This document shows positions 10,683 through 23,561 of a DNA stretch of 64,000 bases, in pieces. The DNA comes from Lycorma delicatula (taxonomy: Eukaryota; Arthropoda; Insecta; Hemiptera; Fulgoridae). Position numbers and translations under genes: made by a program. The DNA lies in the NCBI RefSeq assembly GCF_047948215.1, contig NC_134460.1:130316824-130380823 (forward strand), read 5' to 3'. How positions within the stretch are numbered: the stretch's first letter is position 1; each line of letters starts with the position of its first letter. Below the pieces are notes generated by a model, which saw only the letters and a program-made list of their open reading frames with translations, searched no databases and was not told where the DNA came from.

Positions 10683-11795
10683 GTTTTTAACATTTAATAG
10701 GCCGAATCTTCCTGAAAAGGTACGAGTTGGCATCCATCGGCTTGATGTACGAGCAGTTATTCCGCAGCCGATGAGATGTTTTAAGTGTCAACGATTCGGA
10801 CACACAGCAGCTAGATGTGAAGCGCAGGAAATATGTATATGTGGAGAAAAAACACATGAAGGTGACCCATGTAAAGACCCTCCAACCTACGTTAACTGTA
10901 AAGGGCATCACAATTGTCTTTCAAGAAACTGCCCTACATATAAATTAGAAACAGCGATTCAGGAAGTTAAAACGCTTCAGAAGGTCAGTTATCCTGAAGC
11001 GAAGAAAATTGTTAATCAGTGTACACCACGACCATCGACTTCTTACGCAGAAGCAGCGGCTGCCCCTTCCACATCTAAAATTAACGTGGAGCAGTTGCTT
11101 AACACGATGGCTTTCAATCATTTTTATTCTTTCAATCATCGTCTTGCGACGATGATTGAAAGAATCATTGATTCAAAGATTGAGTCGACTCATTGGATGA
11201 AACAAACTAAACATGAGAAGGCTCACTCTCCGTCTGACGCCGTTGACATGAGAGACGCACCAGCACAGTTTAAATCACCAGCTAAACCTGCGATTACTAA
11301 GCCACCAACTGAAGTAAGAATAAAAAATCTTGACTTATCTAGCAAAGAGAAACGGATCACTCCGTCGTCTAGTTACAAGCTTAAAGAAATTATGACAAGA
11401 AAATCTGAATCTACGGAAATGGAGGTACAAGTTATTATTGAGAAACCACCAGACGTAGAGAATATAAAACCCTTACCAATAGAGCCTCCAAAAGCGCAAA
11501 GATCAGCTTTGCTGAGAGCATCTATTTCAGCTGGACCCAGTACTGCAGTATAGAGTCCGGCTCATCCACCGCGGAGACATCATCGCTTATTAGTTTAGAT
11601 TCCCTAGCAAAGATGCTAACAGCACCGGCGAAATTTTCATCAACTGACGTCAGCCGCAGAACGTCACTGGCATCCGAAATAGAGGAAGACGATGCCATGT
11701 CTGAGGCCTCAGATACGCTGTCATCAGAGGTTGAGGCCGTCAGAAGAATGGAGAAACGCAAGAAAGGATGGCCGAAAGGAAAGCCTAGAAAGTAA
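10681..11795 (+). pseudogene. LINE ORF1 (gag-like, CCHC zinc knuckles), frameshifted
   Basis: ORF1 protein of an I/Jockey-type LINE, the RNA-binding nucleocapsid-like protein of the retrotransposition particle. The 290-codon frame 10681-11553 opens with FNRPNLPEKVRVGIHRLDVR and the entry motif VIPQPMRCFKC. Three knuckle-like units follow: CFKCQRFGHTAARC, CICGEKTHEGDPC and CKGHHNCLSRNC. Then come VSYPEAKKIV and a long charged, Ser/Pro-rich C-terminal part. After a stop at about 11551 the C-terminus continues in another frame (TSSLISLDSLAKM ... EEDDAMSEASDTLSSEVEAV) to the basic end KRKKGWPKGKPRK at 11795. The N-terminus is cut at the junction with the foldback element; no ORF2 follows. It is the longest open frame of the window and possibly a comparatively young copy. 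Confidence 0.88.
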
Positions 11796-14700
11796 TATTC
11801 TGGATTCGAAGTTAGAAGAACGTACATTTTTGATTCATAAGAATTTTAAAATTATAATCGGTACATACTTCATGAACAAAAACAATGAAGAATTATGCGT
11901 ATAATGAATAAGAATAAAAATATAAAATTATGCAATAAAACTACTAAATTCTATTAGCAATTAGTTTAATTTATTACAATCAATTAATTAATATTAACTG
12001 ATAATATTTTTAATTTACTTTCCGTATTTTCGTCCAGATATCCGGTGTTGTAAACTACCGCAGATAATGTAATTTATGTAATACATTAAAGAATTTTAAG
12101 TAACTAACAGTAATTCCTATGATTTTTATTGCATAATTTTGAAATTTAGTTAACTTTTCAGAATAGGTTCAAATTATAAATTATCTAAAAATTTTTTAAT
12201 CGTATTTTCAAATCTTCATCTTAATAAACAGGATGACAGATAAAAAAAAACCCAAAAGAAAATGTTTTAATACCAGCTACATAACTAGGTTTGTTTTCTT
12301 AACATTGAAGTAAGGACGATATATAATTAAAATCTAGAAAATTAATTATATACTTGTTAAAAAACATGACATAACTTTGAGAAACGTGATGTTACAATTC
12401 TATGAATCATTTCAAATTATCTTGAGTAACTTCAGTAAATTTTTTATCTTTTTTAGACTATTTTATCATTCTATTTCTTTGTCTTCTTTTGGTATTTTAT
12501 AATTGTATAATTTCTCAACCCGTTCTTCTGAGATTAAACCTTCACGGTAAATTCTAGTAGTTTATTTCGAAATCTAAAAAATTTTGCATTGTCTTATTAT
12601 TAATCTTTTTATTACTATTATTTTTATTATTGAAACTAAGTAACCATCAATAGCAATTCTATAATTATTTGTTTCATTATAGCATTAATTATTTATTAGT
12701 TACAATTTATTTAGAAATAATATTACAAAACTCATTCATAATTAGAAAAATGAAATGGAATGTCATATTTTATTTTATTTTCTAAGGAGGTTCACGTATG
12801 ATATTAAAGTTATTTATTACATTTGATATAAATAAAACTTATTATTATATGATAGAATAAAGATGTATTAGTTCTCACCATCTTACTTAATTTTAAGTTA
12901 TTATTGTTATTTAATTTGATATTTTCACCAATCGATTAAAACGTGTCAAACTTTTACGTGTAAGAAATGAAATTTTCAAATTCAAGTTTTTTTTTTATTT
13001 TAATGAAACGATTTTTAATTTAATTTTTAATAAAAAATATTAAATTTATATTTTTAGAACTATTATTATTTAGGAATTAATACCGTAATTTTTTCTGTAG
13101 TCAACCGGTTTTGTTGGGAGTAAATTTTACCCACAGGAAAAAGAGTTCTTTTTCCTAGTTCTATAACTAGTACACATTACAGAAAAATAAAATAATTATC
13201 TACGTTATAACCTTAAATTAATTATGAGTATCTTTCATTTTTCTTATGAAATTTAGGTTATAATAAATTGCTTAGGTAATATTTTTATAATAAAGTTGTT
13301 ATAATAAAGTATGTCTAAATTAATTTAGATTTAGTTTAAGCTAGAGAATCTAATTTAAATCGATGGAAATTTCATATACTTAATTTTTCTGAATACGTGA
13401 TATTTAGTTACATAGTATTGACATTTTGTATAAATATTAATTTAATATTATAATTTAAATTAGATGGAATGTAACTTATACAGCCAGACATTTTTTTGGA
13501 ACTTCAAAACAACGAAGGAACACATTTCTTACGGTTTGTTTCATAATCTTCTTATTTGTTTGTCTATAAAAGAAATCTTAGAATTAACTAGATAAACCCT
13601 TCTTAATTACTCAAGAATAGTATTGCATTATTTTGTAAAAATATACAGAACAGAAGCTGAAAATTGGTTATCGACAAACCACGCCTACGAGTTAAGTTTT
13701 GATGACCTGGATAAAATCTAGTTAAGCAGTTCTATTTATAAAATAATAATAAGTGTATTAATTTATATTTTATTAAAACAGGATAAAATCTAACAACCTA
13801 TTATTAAACTTTATATTAAGGTTTAGAATAGAAGTTGTAAATCACTTAAAACAATAAATCATATCTACTACATATCTCACGTTAACCATGTCCAATCTTG
13901 CTAATTACGAATGTCATTTTATTTATTTGAATCAAATTGAATGAGAAGGTTAACGTTTTTATTTTAAACTGGATTAATAGCAAATATTTTAATTTTACTT
14001 TTTGTTTTATCTGGAACTGTCATACGTTCTTCTTACTTCAAAAATACCTGAATGGAATCTATATTATCTATAGTGATATACTATATACTATATACTATCT
14101 ATATAGTGATATATTTACAATAAAAAAAAAAAAAAAATACTAATCAAGGTTACTCTGAAATACGAAATTTTTATTTTAGTAAAGAAATATTATTTTATAC
14201 AATAATATAGTATGTATATTTATTGACCAAGTAAGCGAAATCCTGTTTTAACAAAACTATTTTTTCATTTTGCATGTTTTTGTGTTTAGGATGTATATAA
14301 ATTCACGTAAATTTTCGGATTTTTATAAAATTTTGCATTAATGTTCCTTGTAATAGGCATATATAACGGTTTTTCAAAAAATTCTCCATTTCAAAACTAC
14401 AGCCAATCTTACGTACTTAATTTTATTTTTATGTGATAAAAATAAGCGTTCTATTTAAATAACTGTTTACATCGTTTTAATTTTCTTTATATAAAAATAA
14501 AACTATTTACTTAATTTTAAAGGTGTGTTAAGAGTATTTTATAATTGCTTAAATAATAAAAATTAATTGGATTGTAAAATTAGTTCGTAGGATAGGATGG
14601 AAAAAATGTTTAAATTGTACAACGAGAACTGTCGTTTCTATCGTAAATTGGTCTGATTACATTAGTCTTTAAATATCTAACAAATAAAATGAAGTTCTAA

Positions 14701-16739
14701 AATAAATATAATTATAATTTAATTGATTTGATTTCAGCCTAAAAAAAAACTTTTTTAAAAATCAAACAATAACTTGAACGAGCAAAGTGAAATTCCAATT
14801 TTTAAATATTAATTGTATATTTGTAAATTTTATAGCTATATTCATAAAAAAAAATCAAAAGTGGAATGTAAATAAATAAAAAATGAAAGAAAAAACTGAG
14901 AAAGGAAAATAAAAGCGAATAAGAATGAACTGGGAAAAAAGACAAAAAACACTTATAAAACGTGTTCCATTGACACAATAGCCTGGAGATAGAATCATTT
15001 CACATTTCAATTGCTTCTGTAATGTAGAACTACCGCAATCATTCAATTTTACAATAACGCATTACAATTCAACTTAATATAATACAATACTGTATAAGTA
15101 TTTTATAATGTAGTAATAATAGTGAAAGAATATTAATAATAAACGAAAAATAGTTACGACTAAAATAATTTACATAAGCGAATTCCGATTGTGTTACGAT
15201 GTTAGAAATAATAGCAAAACTGTGGTAACCTAATTAAAGATTCCCTTTGAAATTGGAAAAAATCAGCCTAATCCTTAAAAAAAAGAAAAATTGAAGAGAT
15301 GACCTTTTAGAATTAAAAAAGCCCAAGAATTCATGTTATAAAAATTGCATTAAAAAAAGTTACTATTTCAGATTAATTAACAAGTATTTAAATAATTCCA
15401 TTGTACTAAGTATCAAATTGTCTTCTAGCTTTCATAGTGATATGGATGAAATCACAGGAAATATTAAGATAATACGCTTATGTGATATACAAGTGCAAAC
15501 AAGTTTTATCTAACTTAAGAGAAACTTTTCCATAAATTCCCTTTATCACCTTAAAAAAAGAAAAACAAATAAAATGAAAAAAAAATCAAATGAAAAGCTT
15601 ACTGAAAGAACTTTGAAAAAAGGTACACATTGAAAAAGGCACATTATATGAATAATGCAGTAATAGCTAGAAAAAGTAAGTGTATTTTTTTGGATACCAA
15701 CAGCCAATTTTTTAAAATTTTAAATTTACCTAAGAGAGGTCCAATGTAAGTATTATTGCTTATAATTATAAATAAAATCTAACCAAACTTAATCTACGCT
15801 CACTAACCTTGACTAGCGAGCGTAGGTTACGTTAGGTTGATTATATTTATAAAAATAAATTTAAAAAAAATGGTAAAATCTTAAAACTGAAAATTACGTA
15901 ACCGTACTTTAACAAAAATGTAAAAAGTGGCTGTCGGATTCCGAAAAAGAACCAAAATAAGATAATCTGCTACATGTAAGTGCAGTGCACATAAAGACAT
16001 TTTCTCGTAAAAATTAAACCAAATACTGACAAAAAACACAGTATTTTTATAAAATTAAAACATCATTTTTTTTCTATTATTTAAAAAATAATTGTTGGGA
16101 TAAACTAGGTACAACATTAGAAAAAATAAATATCCTTTAGAAAATCGATATTAAATATGAATTATGAATAAATAATTCATAAAAATTATGAAATATGATT
16201 TAAAAATAATATGAAATACTAAAAATAAATATTCTTTCGTTAAATTAAACAGCTTTAATGATGTTTATACGAACCCTAATTTTCAAATTACTCTAAAACA
16301 GATCTTATAAAATAATATAATTTTAAATAAATAATCTTATTTAGAAACCATTTCCAAATATTTATAATTTTTCTTTTAATTGTTTTAAAGCTAATTTATA
16401 ATCAGTTACATTACATAAACCTTTAATAAATAGGATCACGTCCCAAATCACCTGATAAGGAATCCTCAGTGAATCTCTCAAACATTACACACTAGTACAG
16501 TAAAAACCTTTTTGCCAAGCACATTCAATTATAAATTTTAAATGTCTTTTAACATCTCTAGAACAACAGTAAGCAAAATAAGATAAAAATAAAAAATAAA
16601 AAATTGATGAACTAATAAAAAAAAAGAAAAGTATATGAAACAATTTGAAATGAAAAACCAGTAGATAATGAACAATACTTACAATCAAGTTAACTATAGA
16701 CACATTAAGACGCTATAGGAAAATTTTGATCTAAAACAT
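11796..16739. other. 5 kb AT-rich stretch without recognised genes
   Basis: No transposon protein, SINE head or plausible gene is seen. It holds many poly-A/T tracts, a small TA palindromic cluster at 14065-14113, and an imperfect inverted repeat at 15790-15826 (CTACGCTC and GAGCGTAG). ORF2 of the preceding LINE is absent. Confidence 0.5.
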
Positions 16740-17109
16740 GTAGTCGGTTCAACTTTTTAGTGTCATCCCCATTGTCTACTAAGATTACTACCAAGTGATA
16801 TTTGTGATAGTTGGCTCATTTTCAATTTGTACAAAAGACCAGTGTATCAGATCTTATCAAAGGTCTGTGTATGGCTAAGAAGACTGCCGAACAGTATTTT
16901 TTCACTTCAAGGTTTCTGCTGATTACATTTACGAGCCTGTGTGATTGCTCGATTGTGAAATTCCCACAACGGAAAACGAACTGATGGTCAGGGATTATAC
17001 GCCCATGCTCCAAAACAGGCCACATCTTCCGAAGGAACAACCTGTGGAACACCTTCGATAAATTAGGTAACAGGCTTATTGGCCTTATTGAACACTCCGG
17101 CTGTTTGTA
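16740..17109 (-). pseudogene. Jockey-like LINE reverse transcriptase, fingers region fragment
   Basis: On the minus strand from about 17098 the text reads RPISLLPNLSKVFHRLFLRK, the conserved RT block 1 of Jockey-clade elements. It continues IIPDHQFVFRCGNFTIEQSH (block 2, normally ..HQFGFR..HST..Q..R), then NLEVKKYCSAVFL (block 3/A, normally Y....FLD). The A-block catalytic Asp is lost (FLAIHRPL), and a frame break follows. GLLYKL just after is typical downstream sequence. No YADD/FADD block is present. The fragment lies head-to-head with ORF1/endonuclease sequence on the plus strand, separated by an 11-base hairpin. Confidence 0.82.
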
Positions 17110-17140
17110 TGCTATGCCAGATGGTTACACTGGCATAGCA
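17110..17140. repeat. Perfect hairpin at a LINE rearrangement junction
   Basis: TGCTATGCCAG (17110-17120) and CTGGCATAGCA (17130-17140) form an 11-base stem with a 9-base loop, exactly between the minus-strand RT fragment and the plus-strand ORF1/endonuclease fragment. Confidence 0.85.
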
Positions 17141-18148
17141 CATAACCATCAGGGCAAACTACTGGGGATGTAAGGTTTACAAAGAGATCATGGAGAGAAA
17201 ACAGAAGCAAAGGGATACACCGACTAGGACACAAACTACTCCTATTGAAAATCAAGATATGCAGGCAACCTCCTTAAATTTGGGTACTACTACCTTCCCA
17301 TCATTAGGTAGGAGAACAAGGGATGATCCAGATACCAATTCTTCTACTCGTCCAGGATCTTAGACTGCGGCTGTTGGTCGCGATGTCCAAATTATTTCTG
17401 AGGACAAACTAGGTAAGCTAACATACAATAGAAAGTTTCTCGTGGAACAAATAGGAAACGTAATAGAACTTCTTACGAAAGTAATTACAACTGTATTAAT
17501 GTCTAAGTGCCTGAATGTTGCAAAGCGAAATATTAGTAGATTAGCAGTTTGGACAAAAGAACTAAAAGCTTTATTGATTAGAAAATCCTTAGAGATTGTC
17601 TTTTTTTTTTGGAAACGCATTTTACAGATCGGAATTTTCATCGTATTCGAGGGTATTCTATCTACTGTAATAAGCATCCCGGTGGCAGACCACATGGAGG
17701 TGCCACGGTTTTAGTTGAATATATCATAAAATATCATCAACTGCCGGAATAGAAAACAAGTAACATTCAGGCGAGCTCAATAGAAATTCAGGATTGGCTT
17801 GGATCGTTTAGAATGTCTGCCGTATGTAGTCCTCCTCGACATTTGATAACGGTTGCCACTTTCTCTGATTTTTTACCCGTTTTATTGTAGGTGGCGATTG
17901 GATTGATAAGCATTCTATGTGGGATGTAGGATTCTCGATTTATTTCATCTCCAGGCAGGGCTCTGAAAGACTGCGTTATTAGAATGCATCTAAATGTGAT
18001 CTCCAAAATGCAGCCTATCTGCTGGCCGTCGGATCCTAACAAGATCTCCCTGGCTTGTAGATTTTTTTGTACTCTTAGAAATTTTGCTGATACATGTCGA
18101 AGTTGATAACAACGTGGATTCGATATCTGACCACTCAGCTATTCTACA
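17141..18148 (+). pseudogene. Jockey-like LINE: ORF1 C-terminus and ORF2 endonuclease
   Basis: The plus strand begins with ANYWGCKVYKEIMERKQKQ, the end of an ORF1 zinc-knuckle region (normally TANYRGCPVY), followed by a Thr/Ser-rich ORF1 tail. From about 17510 the start of an ORF2 apurinic-like endonuclease is readable with frame changes: NISRLAVWTKELKALLIRKS, then a displaced ETHFTDR-type block and GGRPHGGATVL. Then come QASSIEIQDWLGS, SAVCSPPRHL, and MHLNVISKMQPICWPSDPNK. It ends at ISDHSAI, the catalytic SDH. The protein would nick target DNA for reverse transcription. Multiple stops and shifts make it inactive. It is interrupted by a SINE at 18164 and continues beyond it. Confidence 0.82.
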
Positions 18149-18163
18149 CACTGTCAGCACGTT

Positions 18164-18452
18164 TTTTTTTCTCTTTAGCCTCCGGTAACACCGTAAAGTG
18201 TAACTTCAGAGGATGAATAAGCATGATATGTATGAATGTAAATGACGTGTAGTCTTGTACAGTCTCAAGTCGACTATTCCTGATATGTGTGTTTAATTGA
18301 AACCCTACCATCAAAGAACACCGGCATCCACGATCTAGTATTCAAATCCGTATCTGCCTTTACTAGGATTTGAACCTTAGAACGCCCTACTTCAAAATCA
18401 GCTGATTTTCGATGACGAGTTAGACTAAACCACTAGACCAACCCGGTGGGTT
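18164..18452 (-). mobile_element. Full-length tRNA-derived SINE, family C, with target-site duplication
   Basis: The minus-strand head GGGTTGGTCTAGTGGTTTAG (A box TGGTCTAGTGG), the CAGCTGATTTT motif, and B box GGTTCAAATCC. The body GGTGTTCTTTGATGG and CAAGACTACACGTCATTTAC, then the tail TTACCGGAGGCTAAAGAG and a poly-A (poly-T on plus, 18162-18170). The exact 15-base duplication CACTGTCAGCACGTT flanks it at 18149-18163 and 18453-18467. This is the best reference copy of family C in the window. Confidence 0.96.
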
Positions 18453-18467
18453 CACTGTCAGCACGTT

Positions 18468-19020
18468 ACTGATTAAGAAGGCGGTGTCATCAGTATTTCA
18501 CAACAACGGGACCAGACTGGAATTCGTACCTTATATATATTGTGGATAAGTTGGTAGTTCCTGTTTGGTTGAGATCCTCCGATGACACCGATACAGCAAA
18601 ACAATACTTGACCTCAATCCTGCAGGAGGCTGCTTGGCTATAAACACCGGAGGTTAAACGTGAGGGTCGAATGAATACAAGCTACCTGAAGGAGATGTTA
18701 GATCTTACTGCTATGAAAAAGATGCTCAGGAGAAGATGGAACGATACGGAAGAAACGAGGGTAGGACATCTCTAAACAGGACTGTTCGTAAATTGAAACG
18801 GCTATAAGAATGAGACATTTAATTGTTATCTTGAAAGCCTATCGCCTTTACTTAGAAGCAATTACTCGTTATGGAGAATCACGAGGAGCTTCCGTCAACA
18901 TCCATCCCATATCCTCCTTTGAAAACCTCTGATGGGTCTTGGGCTTTGAGTAAGAGTGATAAAGAGAATACTAAAATATTTTCCAATTACTTGAGCGATG
19001 TCTTTTAAAACAATGTGCAA
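18468..19020 (+). pseudogene. Jockey-like LINE ORF2, endonuclease-RT linker
   Basis: Continuation of the interrupted ORF2. Readable in shifting frames: DDTDTAKQYLTSILQEAAWL, then NTSYLKEMLDLTAMKKMLRR, then VRKLKRAIRNETFNCYLESL and the linker end SFEN..GSWALSKSDKENTK with FSNYLSDVF. This is the region between endonuclease and RT in Jockey elements, where DGSWARSDKEKAE..A.HL..VF is typical. The RT domain itself does not follow; related RT sequence lies inverted at 16740-17109. Confidence 0.78.
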
Positions 19021-22000
19021 AAAGTATGCAAATAAATCAAAAACGATTTTCAACTTTCTTTCTGCGTTCTTTCTGTATATAACACAAAAACCCGCACTGT
19101 TCAATACATGTTTACTTCAAATTTAATTCTAAACAAAAAAATTTATACCATAAACATAATAGGATGGTAAGATAAAATAAATAAACGATTTTAGTAGAAG
19201 AAGCTCAATTTCCAAAAACTCACTATCAATTAAAAATTTATACTAGACATACTTACTCTAGGGATTGGTCATCAATGAATAATAACTCGAACTATAGTAA
19301 TACTTTCTTGAAAAATTAGTTGCTTTGCGCTTAAAATAGTAGGGATGCGTACTTCTTGATTTTACATTATGACTTCTTTAAGTCTATTAAACATATCTAT
19401 TTAAAATTTTAAGAATAACGGATCGTTATTTATTGTTAAGTAATAAATATATCAACGCCTTAAGTTATTTCTAAATCGCACATTATTTCAAAATGGGAAA
19501 GTAAATTTCGCTTTAGTGTGAGTATAATTTACTCCAGATTCAACCGTGCGTATCATTACACCATCTTTTAGAGTAAACTATTATCAAGACATTGTCCTGA
19601 TACTCTTCTTTCTGCTACCTCAAAACCTACTTCCCGTATCATAAAAGCTTTACAATATTTATAATATATCAAACTATATGAAGACAATAAATGTATAACA
19701 TTCTTCAGCTATGATCCGATCAAAACTTTTCATTTAGAAGATAGTAGTTATTTTAACTCATCAGATTATATTTTTATATAGTCATATTATAAATTATATG
19801 ATAAATTGTATTTGATGTAATCATATAGTTTTGAAAGGAAAAGGAACTGGCCTTTACCTCAAAAACGACAGCCTAGTATACATTTCCAGAGTTGGCGGAA
19901 GTCTTATGTTGTACTGATTTCAGCAAAGAGGAGTTTAAATCGACCATACTGACTGATATTAAAAAAGAAAAAGAAATTTATGAAATTTTTCTAAATATAA
20001 ATGTTTACAAACGTGAAATTCGTAACTTCTGCAACATAAGAAGCTTTATATCTCATCAAGAAGTACGTATTACCGAAAAGTAAGAATTCTTTTTATATGG
20101 AAAAATCAGTTTTCGCAAATACTCTTTAAAAGATGTGTTTATAATAATGAAATTTAAAAAAAAACAACGAAAAATACTACAGAAATAATGAGTAAAAATG
20201 AAGTTAGTAATAGAAACTAACACAAAATTAATGAAACAGAAAATGAATGTAACATTACATTACGATATTCTCGGATTAAAAAAGAGATTTGCAAATGAAA
20301 ATGAGATTATTAAATTCAATAATCAGATATCGATATTACACATAAATTTTTTTACGGTGAAAAAATAAAAATATTAAACATTTATTTACTACAATATCGA
20401 TAATATACGAAGCAAAGGTACATTAAAATTCGGACTAGTCACTGGAAAAACGTAAACATATATATTCTAATATCAATTTACATACACATATTTCTAATCA
20501 AATTCATAAATTTAAATTTCATACACTGCAAAAAAGGAAGACATAAACGATTTTCATAATATTATAGTACACGTTTTGTAATAAAATAATTAGTTTGGAT
20601 ATTATATCTGAATTTTGAACGCTCGATTACCGTGTAACAATATATATATCATAATCCCCTTGGTCCTGTTTTATAACATACTGAGAAGAGGGATCCCTCA
20701 TACGGTTGTGTTGACAATCAGAATGGAAAATTTCCCAGTTCCGTTTCGTACTTCTCACGATAATTAGTAAAAACTAAGTACTCCATTGTTTCACTGTATA
20801 AAATGTGGTAAATTTACTTTTTTGTAATATGACATCGTGTATCGACCAACTCCCTTCTCGGTGAAAAATTCAAATTAATCACCGCTTAATCCTGTTACAT
20901 TTTTTTGACTCGTAAAACAAATCTGTGAAATGAACTATAAATTTAATTCCTAATTAAGAGAAAATACATTTTCTATTCTCTGGAGTGCTTAATAACGGTG
21001 TTACTTTTAAAAGTACATAAATATTAAACTCTTGTACGTTAATTTACCGCATACTAACAGTTTCTTGTTTGAACTTGTAAAAAGTTATTGGATCTATAGG
21101 AATTCATCGTTTCACATATTAAATTGAAATCATAAAATACATTTATACAGTGATTTGTACGTACGTATATAGATATTGAATTATAAATGGATTTGGATTG
21201 GTCCACAAATATTTTGCTTATGTTTATCGGATAACATTAAAGGAAATGACAATGCTTCCTATTGTTTTTGGTTAAAATTAATGGTTGTCTGGATGGGTCT
21301 CTGTGGCTGATAAAATGTAAAGTTTTGCGAATGTATATTATATAGTCTTATCAACATTCAAAGACGGTACGTATTTTATCGGTCACAATTTTATGTATTC
21401 CAGTTGATTGCTTTTATTCACACCTTTTGGTAGGTTAATAAAACAGCGATTATGATTGGTTAAAATTTAATGCCTAATAATTGGTCAGTTCTATTTACAG
21501 TTGTGATTGGTGTGAAGTAGAGACTTTTTAATTGGTCAATCGTATTTATACTTGTGTTTTGTTAATAAAATACGGTATTCTGATTGGTAAATGACCGAAG
21601 TAATCTGTAGGGGCAGTAAAACGTAAGTGTAATCTGCGATATGCAAGGATGAATATGTATTGTCATTGGTTGATTTCATATCGGCTTTTCTTTGTAAGGA
21701 TTAGTATCGTGTTTGGATTATATTTCATTCTATTATGCACATAAGTTGACTGATATGAAGTGGCAAAAGTTAAATAAATGTTCATCAAATTGCATTATTA
21801 TTAAGAACTAGTGAATACCGGTATTTTAATATATTTTTACCTTGCCCAGTATCGTGATTGGGTCACGTTATATTCTATTCGTACATGTTTGTGTATTTTT
21901 TTCTTATTTTTCTATAATATTTTGATATATCACGAAAAAGAAATCTTTCACGCGTCAAGTAACCATTACGGTTACGAAAGGTTAAATAGTTTTTTTTTAA

Positions 22001-23458
22001 ATCAAATATTTTTAAATCATTAAATAAATAAATTAGACCCAAGTGATTACAAAATTGGTATATAGAATAAAACAACTCTTTATTAATGTTGTTTCAGTGA
22101 TACATAAGAATTTTTAATTTTTTAAAACGATGATGCAAGTGAAATAAAATTACATATTAGTTTTAGTTTCAATTTTTAAATTATTAGAAAAAAATTGGTT
22201 TATAAAATAATAAATAAATAACACAAGTTTATAAAGTCCTGATTCGTAAAAAATATGCTTGATTATAAATTATATGGTACAGTGAAAAAATATAAGAAAA
22301 ATGAAGTTACTATTACAGAGGTAAGAATGCGAGTACAGGTATTTCTTCAATACTGATACATCATTATTAGTTGCATAATATTATATAGCTAACATTACTA
22401 AGCAATAATTCAAATTACACTGACCGATTACTCATATCACATATATAAATTCATAAAATGTCGACATCCATTATAACTCTTAGGATTGATTCAAACACAT
22501 ACCTACACTCATGCGCATACATACATTATAAATAACTTTTATTAAGCGATCTATTCGTAAAAGAATGATCAATTTTAATCAAAGAGAAATAATCTTTACA
22601 ACTAAAAACTAAGGTATGTATTGCTAATGAACAAACGGTAATCGACGAAGTGAAACATCAAGGACGCAACCCTCGTAAAATATCACTGCCATTGCCGTAC
22701 AAAGAAATACCATTGTTTAAATGAATATAAATCAGAAATAACTTTACACGTGGAAGATAGTTGTCAAGTACCGGAGATGTAGAGTTTTTGTTAAGTTTAA
22801 AGATCAGATATAAAGAATGGGTGCCGTGGGAACTTTGGAAATTTCCACCTCTACTTATTAATTTTAATTGCAATGAAATATTAATAATCTTTTTTTAAAT
22901 ATGTAAAAATTGTACATAAATATATTCTAAAGTGCGGAGAATTTTTTTTTTCTTTTTATCGAGTTTATTTATTTTAATGCAAGTTCGAAACAATTTAATT
23001 TCTTTATCATTTAATTCAAATGTTTGAAAATTTTGTTAAAAGATCATCAGTAATTAAGTTTTTATATAGGCTAAACGTTCTTGATGAGTTTGTACGTGTA
23101 TGTCGATTAATTTAATAGATTTGTAATCTTACAGTTCTTACTGTCTGAGCGATTGTCTTTTGCACTTAATTTACATTTACTCCAGATAGGCAAAGTTCCA
23201 AGATCAGTCTGTCGTTTATCTAACTATAAAGCCAATAGGATATTCCGTTCCAATTAAGTTTTAGATATATCCTCCTTCCCTTTTTTTAGCAATCCATTCA
23301 TAAAAAAACCCGTTTTTTTTAATTTAGATATTCTTTCCTTACAGATTATCTACTTTCCGTAATTTTAATCAGTGTATTTCCACTTTCATACGTGATGTAA
23401 TATTTTAATTACGGGCTCAATCTTTTAAGTTAAATTTAGAATTTCATCTTATTAACAA
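19021..23458. other. 4.4 kb stretch without recognised genes
   Basis: No transposon protein or SINE head is visible. It includes a less AT-rich patch at 20640-20800 and a cluster of ATTGGT motifs at 21190-21670. Open frames here (for example 19892-20083 and 22658-22873) show no family motif and are near the length expected by chance at this base composition. Confidence 0.45.
21190..21672 (+). repeat. Cluster of ATTGGT (inverted CCAAT) motifs
   Basis: ATTGGT occurs at about 21197, 21456, 21480, 21508, 21532, 21582 and 21666, often as (T/G)ATTGGT(T/C)A. The flanks (GTTAATAAAA..G..AT..TGATTGGT, near 21435 and 21557) suggest decayed tandem repeats. It could be a degraded satellite or chance; regulatory function is not shown. 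Confidence 0.35.
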
Positions 23459-23561
23459 CTAGTGGCCCTGGCAGTGCTTCGTTATAGTTAAATTTGAATG
23501 TATGAATTAAATAAATTTAGTGGCAAATTATATTACGATAACAGTAAAATGTACGATATTA

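Noticed and set aside
17360..17695. 111-codon minus-strand open frame
   Set aside because: Shadow of the plus-strand LINE ORF1/endonuclease.
18645..18660. CACCGGAGGTTAAACG as a possible SINE tail
   Set aside because: It lies in the LINE linker coding text with no SINE body upstream; chance resemblance.
22658..22873. 71-codon minus-strand frame with normal composition
   Set aside because: No domain, no conserved motif, no splice context; length compatible with chance.
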